NCBI GenBank assembly: GCA_035719045.1
Contig: DASTGO010000224.1
Location: 1 to 22,010 of the forward strand
Source: DASTGO01 sp035719045
Lineage (GTDB): Bacteria > Actinomycetota > Actinomycetes > Actinomycetales > Kineosporiaceae
DNA: 22,010 bases
Direction: 5' to 3'
The position numbers and the translations under genes are program-made. Position 1 is the first letter of the stretch. Each line of letters opens with the position of its first letter. The notes under the pieces were generated by a model. It made no database searches and had not been told where the DNA came from. It worked only from the letters and a program-made list of their open reading frames with translations. Positions 6,507 to 13,262 of this stretch are shown here, in pieces.

Positions 6507-7841
6507 TCAGGCCGGGACGAGACCCCGTTCGTAGGTGGCGCCGAGGGCGTCCAGTTTCTCCTGGAAGTGCTCGTAGCCGCGGTCGATGAGGTCGATCCCC
6601 CGTACCCGGGAGGTGCCCTCGGCGGCCAGTGCGGCGATGAGGTGGCTGAACCCGCCGCGCAGGTCCGGGACCATGATGTCCGCCCCGTGCAGCTTCGCCG
6701 GACCCGAGATCACCGCGGAGTGCTTGAAGTTACGCTGCCCGAACCGGCACGGCAGTCCGCCCAGGCATTCCCGGTAGAGCTGGATCTGGGCCCCCATCTC
6801 CCGCAGCGCCCGGGTGAAGCCGAACCGGTTCTCGTAGACCGTCTCGTGGACGATCGACAGCCCGCTGGCCTGGGTGAGGGCGACGACCAGCGGCTGCTGC
6901 CAGTCGGTCATGAAGCCCGGGTGCACGGCGGTCTCCAGCACCAGTGAGTTGAGCTCACCGCCGGGGTGGGAGAAGCGGATCCCGTCGTCGGCCACGTCGA
7001 GCACCCCGCCGACCTTCCGGAACACGTTGAGGAAGGTCATCATCTCCAACTGCCGGGCCCCGTGCACGAAGATGTCGCCCCTGGTGGCCAGCGCCGCGCA
7101 CGCCCAGGAGGCCGCCTCGATCCGGTCCGGCAGCGCCCGGTGGGAGAACCCGCCGAGCCGGTCGACCCCCTCGACCCGGATCACCCGGTCGGTGTCGACG
7201 CTGATGATCGCGCCCATCTTCTGCAGCACCGCGATCAGGTCCATGATCTCGGGCTCGATCGCGGCGTTGCGCAGTTCGGTGACGCCCTCGGCGCGGACGG
7301 CCGTCAGCAGTACCTGTTCGGTGGTGCCGACGCTGGGGTACGGCAGTTCCAGCTTCGTGCCCTGCAGCCGTTGCGGGGCGCGCAGCGCGATCCCCTGCGG
7401 CTCCTTCTCCACCACGGCCCCGAACTGGCGCAGGACGTCCAGGTGGTAGTTGATCGGCCGGTCGCCGATCCGGCAGCCCCCGAGGTCGGGGATGAAGGCC
7501 TCGCCGAGGCGGTGCAGGAGCGGGCCGCAGAACAGGATCGGGATCCGGCTCGACCCGGCATGGGCGTCGATGTCCGCGACATGGGCGTGGTCGACGTTGC
7601 TGGGGTCGAGGAACAACTCACCCTCGCCCCGCGGGTCGTTGTCGACCATCACCCCGTGCAGTTCCAGCAGGCCGGTGACCACCGCGACGTCCCGGATCTG
7701 CGGCACGTTGCGCAGCCGGCTCGGTTCCTCACCCAGCAGGGCGGCCACCATCGCCTTGGAGACGAAGTTCTTCGCGCCGCGGACGGTGATGGTGCCGTGC
7801 AGCGGGGTGCCGCCGTGAACGGTCAGGACGTCGTCGCTCAT
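6507..7841 (-). CDS. murA: UDP-N-acetylglucosamine 1-carboxyvinyltransferase (MurA family)
   Basis: The 444-residue enzyme of the EPSP-synthase/MurA fold transfers enolpyruvate from PEP to UDP-GlcNAc, the first committed step of peptidoglycan synthesis in the cytoplasm. K24-N25 in the motif VRGAKNFVSKA match the E. coli K22-N23 pair. C123 in LGGCRIGDRPINYHL is the loop cysteine that fosfomycin alkylates; mycobacterial MurA carries Asp here. The active-site aspartate is kept in HPGFMTDWQQP, which differs from the usual TDMQAQ. The C-terminus has DLRGGFSHLIAALAAEG. Some actinobacteria carry two MurA copies, and the deviations suggest this may be the non-canonical one. It lies 83 bases after hup, with a hairpin between them. 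A weak CACGAT lies six bases before the ATG. Confidence 0.93.
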   Translation of the reverse strand: MSDDVLTVHGGTPLHGTITVRGAKNFVSKAMVAALLGEEPSRLRNVPQIRDVAVVTGLLELHGVMVDNDPRGEGELFLDPSNVDHAHVADIDAHAGSSRIPILFCGPLLHRLGEAFIPDLGGCRIGDRPINYHLDVLRQFGAVVEKEPQGIALRAPQRLQGTKLELPYPSVGTTEQVLLTAVRAEGVTELRNAAIEPEIMDLIAVLQKMGAIISVDTDRVIRVEGVDRLGGFSHRALPDRIEAASWACAALATRGDIFVHGARQLEMMTFLNVFRKVGGVLDVADDGIRFSHPGGELNSLVLETAVHPGFMTDWQQPLVVALTQASGLSIVHETVYENRFGFTRALREMGAQIQLYRECLGGLPCRFGQRNFKHSAVISGPAKLHGADIMVPDLRGGFSHLIAALAAEGTSRVRGIDLIDRGYEHFQEKLDALGATYERGLVPA

Positions 7842-7860
7842 GACACCATCGTGACGTACG

Positions 7861-7897
7861 CGGCGGGCCGCCCCGAACTCCAGGGGGCGACCCGCCG
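7861..7897 (-). terminator. hairpin terminator of hup
   Basis: Arms 7861-7874 and 7884-7897 pair over 14 positions, with one G-U wobble in the minus-strand RNA and a 9-base loop. It begins 27 bases after the hup stop codon and lies before murA. There is no T-run, as is common for hairpins in GC-rich actinobacteria. It could reduce rather than stop read-through into murA. Confidence 0.6.
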
Positions 7898-7924
7898 TCG
7901 TTGTGCGCCGGATGCGCCGGCGGA

Positions 7925-8686
7925 TCAGGCCTTCTTCGCCGCCGTGCGACGGGCCGGAGCCTTGGTCGCGGGAGCAGCCTTGGTCGCGGCGGCGCGGGTG
8001 GTGCGGGTCGCCGGAGCCTTGGCCGCGGGGGCCTTGGCGACGGGGGCGGCCTTGGTGGCGGCGGCCTTGGTCGCGCGGGTCGCCGGAGCCTTCGTCGCGG
8101 GAGCGGCCTTGGTGGCGACGGCCTTGGTCGCGCGGGTCGCCGGAGCCTTCGTCGCGCGGGTCGCCGGAGCCTTCGTCGCGGGAGCAGCCTTGGTGGCAGC
8201 GGCCTTGGTGGCGGCGGCCTTGGTCGCGCGGGTCGCCGGAGCCTTCGTCGCGGTCGCCTTGGTGGCAGCGGCCTTCGTGGCGGCGGTGGCGGCACCCGCA
8301 GCCGCCTTGGCGACGCGGGCCGGCGTCGGCGCGGCCTTCACAGCGGTACGGGCGGTGCCGGCAACGGCGCGAACGGCGGTCTTGGCGGCGGCAGCCACCT
8401 TGGGCAGCGACTTCGGGTCAGCCACGTAGCCCTTGAAGGCGGTGCCGGGCTTGAACCGCGGGACCGACGTCTTCTTGATCTTCACCGTGGCGCCGGTACG
8501 CGGGTTGCGCCCCACCCGCGGGCCACGAGCCGCCTTCTCGAACGAGCCGAAGCCCGAAATCGCGACCTTCTCGCCACGGGCGACGGTGCGCTGGATCGTG
8601 TCCACGATCGCTTCGAGCGCCTCGGCGGCAGCCTTCTTGCTCCCCAGTCGCGCTTCGAGCGCCGCGACGAGCTCTGCCTTGTTCAC
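7925..8686 (-). CDS. hup: HU-family nucleoid protein with long histone-H1-like tail
   Basis: This DNA-bending nucleoid protein has 253 residues. Residues 1 to about 92 form the HU fold (NKAELVAALEARLGSKKAAAEALEAIV, GFGSFEKAARGPRVGRNPRTG with the DNA-intercalating arm, and VPRFKPGTAFKGYV). The remaining 160 residues are a low-complexity basic tail of Ala, Lys, Thr, Pro and Arg, built from PATKA, PATRATKA and AATKA units and ending RRTAAKKA. This is the HupB/HupS architecture of actinobacteria, in which the tail binds and condenses DNA. The GTG at 8686 is chosen because GGAGGA lies five bases upstream; an earlier start at 8704 lacks one. A candidate promoter lies at 8736-8765. The usual single-domain HU is about 90 residues. 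Confidence 0.96.
   Translation of the reverse strand: MNKAELVAALEARLGSKKAAAEALEAIVDTIQRTVARGEKVAISGFGSFEKAARGPRVGRNPRTGATVKIKKTSVPRFKPGTAFKGYVADPKSLPKVAAAAKTAVRAVAGTARTAVKAAPTPARVAKAAAGAATAATKAAATKATATKAPATRATKAAATKAAATKAAPATKAPATRATKAPATRATKAVATKAAPATKAPATRATKAAATKAAPVAKAPAAKAPATRTTRAAATKAAPATKAPARRTAAKKA
7960..8290. repeat. degenerate tandem repeats encoding the HU tail
   Basis: The tail-coding DNA contains repeated 9- to 30-base blocks. The core GTCGCCGGAGCCTTCGTCGC recurs at about 8079, 8136, 8160 and 8229, separated by variable GGCCTTGGTGGC blocks. The repeats are in frame (units of three bases), so gain or loss would change tail length without breaking the gene. They are the coding repeat itself, not an independent element. 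Confidence 0.8.
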
Positions 8687-8735
8687 TGGTGTCCTCCGGT
8701 GCACGGGTCGAGCCGATACTCGACATCAGCACACG

Positions 8736-8765
8736 AAGGTAGGCGCAGATGGCCGCCTAGTCCAA
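8736..8765 (-). promoter_or_regulatory. candidate promoter of hup
   Basis: On the minus strand TTGGAC (8760-8765) and TACCTT (8736-8741) are separated by 18 bases, close to the housekeeping sigma consensus. The implied start of transcription is about 40 bases before the GTG of hup. Confidence 0.5.
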
Positions 8766-9193
8766 TACTGGCAACCCTGATGCCCTTGTGTCGCAAGGGT
8801 TCCCCCCGGCTTCCAGCGACTACCGGACGCCGTATCCGAGCACCTCCCGGGGCCACTCGCGGGCTCACCCTAGCGGAGAAAACCCTTGTGGCACAACGGG
8901 ATTGCGCCGCTGCGTCGGTCATCCTACCCCGGTCGGCAGGCCGGATCCGGGATGGGCTCGCCGGGGTCTGATGTGGATCACACCTCACTTGGCCTGTGGG
9001 ACGGCACTTCGCTTCTCATGACCGCCCGACCGGGGCGGCGGACCGGGTGCGCGGACGCCGGCAGGAGTGACCGCAGAGACCGCCGAGGCCGCCGGGGAAC
9101 CGTTGCCGGAGCGCCCGTCGCAGCCTTCTCCCAGGTTCGTGAGGGTTTCCCCCAGGGTCACGACCGCCGGAAGGGGCGCACGGCCGGGAACGG

Positions 9194-9237
9194 CGACGGC
9201 CCGGACCCGCCCACCAGGGAACGGATCCGGGCCGTCG
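9194..9237 (-). terminator. hairpin terminator after leuD
   Basis: Perfect 12-base arms (9194-9205 and 9226-9237) surround a 20-base loop, starting 18 bases after the leuD stop codon. There is no T-run. It probably ends the leuC-leuD message before the hup promoter region. Confidence 0.6.
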
Positions 9238-9255
9238 TCGCGGCGTCCGCGGGGA

Positions 9256-9852
9256 TCAGCTCGCGGGCAGCGTGGTCGGCAGCCAGGACGGCCGGGCGGC
9301 CTCGAACGCGCCGATCGCCTCGACGTGCTGCAGGGTCAGGCCGATGTCGTCCAAGCCCTCCATCAGCCGCCAGCGGGTGTACTCGTCGACCTCGAACGGC
9401 ACCGTGAGGTCACCGCAGGAGGCGGTCCGCGCCGCCAGGTCCACGGTCACCTCGGCCCCCGGGGACGCCTCCAGCGCGGCCCACAGCTTCTCGACGTCGG
9501 CCTCGGACACCACCCCGGTGAGCAGTCCCTGCTTGCCGGAGTTGCCGCGGAAGATGTCGGCGAACCGCGGCGAGAGCACCACCCGGAAGCCGTAGTCCTT
9601 CAGGGCCCACACCGCGTGCTCCCGGGAGGAGCCGGTGCCGAAGTCCGGGCCCGCCACGAGAACGGAGCCGTTGCGGTACGGCTCGGCGTTGAGCACGAAG
9701 GCGGGATCGTTGCGCCAGGCGGCGAACAGCCCGTCCTCGAAACCGGTCCGGGTGACCCGTTTGAGGTACACCGCCGGGATGATCTGGTCGGTGTCGACGT
9801 TGGACCGACGCAGCGGGACGCCGACGCCGGTGTGCACGGTGAACTTCTCCAT
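9256..9852 (-). CDS. leuD: 3-isopropylmalate dehydratase small subunit
   Basis: The 198-residue small subunit pairs with LeuC to isomerise 2-isopropylmalate to 3-isopropylmalate in leucine synthesis. The same enzyme can convert citramalate to 2-methylmalate for isoleucine. Motifs are PLRRSNVDTDQIIPAVYLKRV near the N-terminus, the conserved FGTGSSREHAVWAL substrate loop, and the PRFADIFRGNSGKQGLL stretch. The ATG at 9852 is chosen because the family's N-terminus starts here and GAGGAG lies nine bases upstream. A longer frame into leuC is a shadow. It begins 20 bases after the leuC stop codon, so the two are one operon. Length is normal for the family. Confidence 0.97.
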   Translation of the reverse strand: MEKFTVHTGVGVPLRRSNVDTDQIIPAVYLKRVTRTGFEDGLFAAWRNDPAFVLNAEPYRNGSVLVAGPDFGTGSSREHAVWALKDYGFRVVLSPRFADIFRGNSGKQGLLTGVVSEADVEKLWAALEASPGAEVTVDLAARTASCGDLTVPFEVDEYTRWRLMEGLDDIGLTLQHVEAIGAFEAARPSWLPTTLPAS

Positions 9853-9872
9853 GGCTGTCTGCTCCTCGGCGC

Positions 9873-11300
9873 TCAGGCGGTCGCGGACTCGTTGACGGGC
9901 GGCAGATCCGCCGGGCTGGACAGGGTTCCGCGCACCGCGGTCGCGGCGGCCACCAGCGGCGAGACCAGGTGGGTGCGCCCGCCCTTGCCCTGCCGGCCCT
10001 CGAAGTTCCGGTTGGAGGTCGAGGCGCTGCGCTCCCCCGGCGCCAGCTGGTCGGGGTTCATCCCCAGGCACATCGAGCAGCCGGCATTGCGCCACTCGGC
10101 CCCGAAGTCGGTGAACACCTTGTCCAGCCCCTCTGCCTCGGCCTGGGCGCGGACCCGGGCGGAACCGGGCACCACGAGCACCCGGACGCCGTCGGCCCTG
10201 CGCCGGCCCTGGACCACCTCGGCCGCGGCGCGCAGGTCCTCGATCCGCCCGTTGGTGCAGGAGCCGATGAAGACCGTGTCGACGGCGATCTGGCGCAGCG
10301 GGGTGCCGGCCTGCAGTCCCATGTACTCCAGGGCCCGCGCAGCCGCCGAGCGCTGCGTCTCGTCGGTGAGGGAGCCGGGATCCGGCACGGCGCCCGAGAG
10401 CGGCAGCCCCTGGCCGGGGTTGGTCCCCCAGGTGACGAAGGGCTCGATGTCCGCTGCCTGCAGGACGATCTCGGCGTCGAAGACGGCGTCGTCATCGGTG
10501 TGCAGGGTGCGCCAGTACTCCACCGCCGCGTCCCAGTCCGCGCCCTGCGGGGCGTGCGGGCGGCCCTTGAGGTAGGCGAAGGTGGTCTCGTCCGGGGCCA
10601 CCATGCCGGCCCGGGCACCGGCCTCGATGGACATGTTGCAGACCGTCATCCGGCCTTCCATCGACAGGTTGCGGATCGCCTCGCCGCGGTACTCCAGGAC
10701 GTAGCCCTGACCGCCGCCGGTACCGATCCGGGCGATCACCGCGAGGATGACGTCCTTGGCGGTGGACCCGGCGGGCAGCGTGCCCTCGACCGTGATCGCC
10801 ATGGTCTTGAACGGCTTCAGCGGCAGGGTCTGGGTGGCCAGCACATGCTCGACCTCGCTGGTGCCGATCCCGAACGCCAGCGCCCCGAACGCGCCGTGGG
10901 TGGAGGTGTGTGAGTCCCCGCAGACGACGGTCATCCCGGGCTGGGTCAGTCCGAGCTGCGGGCCGACGACATGGACGATGCCCTGCTCGGCGTCCCCGAG
11001 GGAGTGCAGCCGGACGCCGAACTCGGCCGCGTTGCGCCGCAGCGTCTCGATCTGGGTGCGGCTGACCGGGTCGGCGATCGGCTGGTCGATGTTCTGGGTC
11101 GGGGTGTTGTGGTCCTCGGTGGCGATCGTGAGGTCCGGGCGGCGGACGGGGCGGCCGGCGAGCCGCAGGCCGTCGAACGCCTGCGGGCTGGTCACCTCGT
11201 GGACGAGGTGCAGGTCGATGTACAGCAGGTCGGGCTCGCCGCCGTCACCGCGGCGGACGACATGGGCGTCCCAGACCTTCTCTGCCAGCGTGCGTCCCAC
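9873..11300 (-). CDS. leuC: 3-isopropylmalate dehydratase large subunit
   Basis: This 475-residue aconitase-family subunit carries the 4Fe-4S cluster. Cluster ligands are C348 in FIGSCTNGRIED and C408 and C411 in GCSMCLGMNPDQL. Other signatures are VVCGDSHTSTHGAFG (about 126-139), ATEDHNTPT near residue 60 and STSNRNFEGRQG near residue 427. The GTG at 11300 is chosen because GGAGGA lies seven bases upstream and the product starts MGRTLAEKVWDAH, as in homologues. It is divergent from ndgR with 75 bases between the start codons. That gap holds a perfect palindrome (11344-11362), a likely operator. In this window it serves both leucine synthesis and the citramalate route started by CimA. Confidence 0.98.
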   Translation of the reverse strand: MGRTLAEKVWDAHVVRRGDGGEPDLLYIDLHLVHEVTSPQAFDGLRLAGRPVRRPDLTIATEDHNTPTQNIDQPIADPVSRTQIETLRRNAAEFGVRLHSLGDAEQGIVHVVGPQLGLTQPGMTVVCGDSHTSTHGAFGALAFGIGTSEVEHVLATQTLPLKPFKTMAITVEGTLPAGSTAKDVILAVIARIGTGGGQGYVLEYRGEAIRNLSMEGRMTVCNMSIEAGARAGMVAPDETTFAYLKGRPHAPQGADWDAAVEYWRTLHTDDDAVFDAEIVLQAADIEPFVTWGTNPGQGLPLSGAVPDPGSLTDETQRSAAARALEYMGLQAGTPLRQIAVDTVFIGSCTNGRIEDLRAAAEVVQGRRRADGVRVLVVPGSARVRAQAEAEGLDKVFTDFGAEWRNAGCSMCLGMNPDQLAPGERSASTSNRNFEGRQGKGGRTHLVSPLVAAATAVRGTLSSPADLPPVNESATA

Positions 11301-11340
11301 GACGGGGTCCTCCTCGGCTGGGTGGGGTTTCACCGAGAGG

Positions 11341-11369
11341 TTGCGTCTCACGACTTGAGACGTCAGTAT
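11341..11369 (+). promoter_or_regulatory. ndgR promoter, leaderless
   Basis: TTGCGT (11341-11346) and CAGTAT (11364-11369) are separated by 17 bases, and CAGTAT ends six bases before the ATG at 11376. No Shine-Dalgarno sequence is present, so a leaderless ndgR message is expected. The palindrome at 11344-11362 lies within the promoter, which would allow autoregulation. Confidence 0.55.
11344..11362. promoter_or_regulatory. operator-like palindrome between ndgR and leuC
   Basis: CGTCTCA-CGACT-TGAGACG is a perfect inverted repeat with 7-base arms and a 5-base centre. It overlaps the -35 box and spacer of the ndgR promoter and lies 44-62 bases upstream of the leuC start. NdgR/AreB/LtbR-type IclR regulators are known to bind the region between their own gene and leuCD, so this is the best candidate site. 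Direct binding is inferred. Confidence 0.55.
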
Positions 11370-11375
11370 CGGTGT

Positions 11376-12092
11376 ATGGACAAGAGTAGCGGAGTCGGCG
11401 TCCTCGACAAGGCGGCCGTCGTGCTCGGCGCGCTCGAGGCGGGCCCGGCCACACTGGCACAGCTGGTCACGGCCACCGGCCTCGCCCGACCCACCGCCCA
11501 CCGGCTGGCGGTCGCCCTCGAACATCATCGGCTGGTGAGCCGGGACATGCAGGGCCGGTTCGTCCTCGGACCCCGACTGGCCGAACTGGCCTCCGCGGCG
11601 GGCGAGGACCGCCTACTGGCGGCCGCGGGACCGGTTCTGACGGCCCTGCGCGACCACACCGGGGAATCCGCCCAGCTGTACCGGCGGCAGGGCGACCAGC
11701 GGGTCTGTGTCGCCGCGGCGGAGCGCCCGGTCGGGCTGCGGGACTCGATCCCGGTCGGCTCCTCGCTGACCATGCTCGCCGGATCCGCCGCCCAGGTGCT
11801 GCTGGCCTGGGAGGAGCCGGACCGGTTGCACCGCGGCCTGCAGGGCGCCCGGTTCACCGCGACCACGCTGTCCGGGGTCCGCCGCCGGGGCTGGGCGCAG
11901 AGCATCGGCGAGCGGGAGCCGGGGGTGGCCTCGGTGTCCGCACCCGTCCGGGGGCCCTCCGGCCGGGTGGTCGCCGCGGTGTCGATCTCCGGACCGGTCG
12001 AGCGGTTCACCCGCCAGCCCGGCCGCGTGCACGCCGGGGCCGTGGTGTCCGCCGCCACCCGGCTCACCGAGGTGCTCCGGCGCAGCCAGTGA
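11376..12092 (+). CDS. ndgR: IclR-family regulator of amino-acid genes (NdgR type)
   Basis: The 238-residue regulator has an N-terminal winged helix-turn-helix (about 6-65; LAQLVTATGLARPTAHRLAVALEHHRLV) and a C-terminal IclR effector domain (about 75-235). Long stretches such as MQGRFVLGPRLAELA, AGEDRLLAAAGPVL, GESAQLYRRQGD and WAQSIGEREPGVASVSAPVRGP agree with my memory of Streptomyces NdgR, and the position divergent from leuCD matches too. NdgR and its relatives AreB and LtbR control leucine and other amino-acid genes. The ATG at 11376 gives the known N-terminus and lies six bases after a -10 box, so the message is probably leaderless. Effector and direction of control are not visible here. 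Confidence 0.93.
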   Translation: MDKSSGVGVLDKAAVVLGALEAGPATLAQLVTATGLARPTAHRLAVALEHHRLVSRDMQGRFVLGPRLAELASAAGEDRLLAAAGPVLTALRDHTGESAQLYRRQGDQRVCVAAAERPVGLRDSIPVGSSLTMLAGSAAQVLLAWEEPDRLHRGLQGARFTATTLSGVRRRGWAQSIGEREPGVASVSAPVRGPSGRVVAAVSISGPVERFTRQPGRVHAGAVVSAATRLTEVLRRSQ

Positions 12093-12157
12093 CCCGGTCG
12101 GTGACACCGCAGGCGACACCGGCAGCCGGGGTCGCCGGCCCGTGATCGGGAACGGAT

Positions 12158-12186
12158 TTGGGCTCCGGGCCGCATCCCGGTAGAGT
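12158..12186 (+). promoter_or_regulatory. promoter of the tRNA-Gln/tRNA-Glu unit
   Basis: TTGGGC (12158-12163) and TAGAGT (12181-12186) have the ideal 17-base spacing. The expected transcript start is about 40 bases before mature tRNA-Gln. The two tRNA genes and the terminator at 12404-12434 form one transcription unit. Confidence 0.6.
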
Positions 12187-12231
12187 CCTGCGTCGGGTCG
12201 CGAACCGTGCAGACGGGGCGCGATACCCCAG

Positions 12232-12303
12232 TGGGGTATGGTGTAATTGGCAGCACGCCGGATTCTGGTTCCGTCAGTCTAGGTTCGAGTCCTGGTACCC
12301 CAG
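12232..12303 (+). tRNA. tRNA-Gln (anticodon CTG)
   Basis: The 72-base cloverleaf has acceptor strands TGGGGTA (12232-12238) and TACCCCA (12296-12302) with discriminator G. It also has a D-arm with GTG/CAC and TAATTGGCAG, anticodon loop TTCTGGT reading CAG codons, and T-loop TTCGAGT. The anticodon stem CCGGA/TCCGT closes with a C-U mismatch at its first pair. CCA is not encoded. Directly upstream, one base before the mature 5' end, lies another TACCCCA (12224-12230). Confidence 0.95.
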
Positions 12304-12325
12304 CGCGGTTCTTCCGCACCAGTAC

Positions 12326-12398
12326 GGCCCCGTTGTGTAGTGGCCTAGCACGCCGCCCTCTCAAGGCGGTAGCGCGGGTTCGAATCCCGTCGGGGCTA
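12326..12398 (+). tRNA. tRNA-Glu (anticodon CTC)
   Basis: The 73-base cloverleaf has acceptor GGCCCCG/CGGGGCT with a G1-U72 wobble, anticodon arm CCGCC-CTCTCAA-GGCGG reading GAG, and T-loop TTCGAAT. The discriminator is A and CCA is not encoded. It lies 22 bases after tRNA-Gln and is followed five bases later by a strong terminator. Confidence 0.95.
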
Positions 12399-12403
12399 CG
12401 CGA

Positions 12404-12434
12404 GAAGGCCCCCGATCACTGATCGGGGGCCTTC
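12404..12434. terminator. terminator hairpin after tRNA-Glu
   Basis: GAAGGCCCCCGATCA and its perfect 15-base reverse complement flank a single base, so the folded stem is about 13-14 pairs. It follows the tRNA pair and also lies 80 bases after the HAD gene stop codon on the other strand, so it can act in both directions. Confidence 0.85.
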
Positions 12435-12513
12435 GCCGTTGCCGGGGCTCCCGGCGGGCCCTGGGGTGGGTCGGCGGGTTCGAGGTTTCGCGGCGGACGA
12501 GCGCGCGGGCCGG

Positions 12514-13251
12514 TCAGCCGGGCAGGCCGAGCAGGGCCGGGACCTCGGCCAGGCCGCGGACGACAGGCACGTCCTGCGGGGTGTGACCGGTGCGGTGCCG
12601 GTCCAGCCAGATACCCACCAGCCCGGCATCCCGGGCACCACGGGCATCCACGTCCAGTTCGTCCCCGATGTAGGCGCACTCCCCCGGCGGCACCCCCAGC
12701 CGGCGGCAGGCCAGGGCGAACACCTCCGGGTCCGGTTTGCCCCGGCCGAGGTCGTCGATCGTCACCAGGACCGGCAACCGGTGCAGCAGCCCGACGACGG
12801 TGAGTTTCTCCCGCTGGAAGTCCGCCCCGGCGTTCGTCACGGCGCCCAGGAAGAGCCCGGCGGCCTCCACCCGGTCCAGGAGGCCGGTCGCGTCCGGACA
12901 GGCCGCGTACGCCGCACGGAAGGCCGCGTCGTACCCCTGCACCCACGCCTGATAGGCCGCGTCGTCCAGCACCGGGCCGCCGAAGGTGGCGTGCAGGTCC
13001 TCGGCCCGCCGCCGGCGCTGGGTCGGGAAGTCGCATTCGCCCCGGGTGTACGCCCGGAAGTGCCCGCCCGGATCGCCCACCCAGTGGGCCAGCAGTTCCT
13101 GCGACCGGGACGGGTCCAGTTGCGGCAGCCAGGTGGCCTGCACATGCCGGACCGCCGCCCGGAACGAGGCCCGGGTGTCCACGAGCGTGTCGTCGACGTC
13201 CAGCAGGACGGCCCGGACCACCCGCCCGCCGACCGCCGCCGAGCCCGTCAT
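12514..13251 (-). CDS. HAD-superfamily hydrolase
   Basis: The predicted phosphatase has 245 residues. HAD motif I is LLDVDDTLVDT (nucleophile D18, acid D20), motif II is GAVTNAG, motif III lysine lies in GRGKPDPEVF, and motif IV is YIGDELDVDARGARDAG. A helical cap domain fills roughly residues 28-120, the layout of class I (haloacid dehalogenase / phosphoglycolate phosphatase-like) enzymes. The substrate cannot be told. The gene starts 11 bases after the stop codon of the FAH-family gene, so they are probably co-transcribed. The ATG at 13251 has no strong ribosome binding site; the true start could be a few codons downstream. Confidence 0.88.
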   Translation of the reverse strand: MTGSAAVGGRVVRAVLLDVDDTLVDTRASFRAAVRHVQATWLPQLDPSRSQELLAHWVGDPGGHFRAYTRGECDFPTQRRRRAEDLHATFGGPVLDDAAYQAWVQGYDAAFRAAYAACPDATGLLDRVEAAGLFLGAVTNAGADFQREKLTVVGLLHRLPVLVTIDDLGRGKPDPEVFALACRRLGVPPGECAYIGDELDVDARGARDAGLVGIWLDRHRTGHTPQDVPVVRGLAEVPALLGLPG

Positions 13252-13262
13252 GCCCGGCCCCG

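Larger units (their letters stand above)
8687..9255. other. long intergenic region between leuD and hup
   Basis: No convincing gene is present; frames crossing it lack ribosome binding sites and family motifs. From the leuD side it holds a strong hairpin (9194-9237), a CRP-like 9/10 match TCTGA-N6-TCACA (8967-8982), two TTGTG-N-C(A/G)CAA palindromes exactly 100 bases apart (8786-8796 and 8886-8896), a small hairpin with arms 8784-8789 and 8794-8799, and the hup promoter candidate (8736-8765). At 569 bases it is the longest non-coding stretch in the window. Confidence 0.6.

Noticed and set aside
7901..8971. Gly/Arg-rich plus-strand frames opposite hup
   Set aside because: They arise from the repetitive lysine/alanine codons of the HU tail read in antisense.
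8967..8982. CRP-like site (TCTGA-N6-TCACA) upstream of hup
   Set aside because: A 9/10 match, but about 280 bases from the hup start and not placed relative to a promoter; not strong enough to call.
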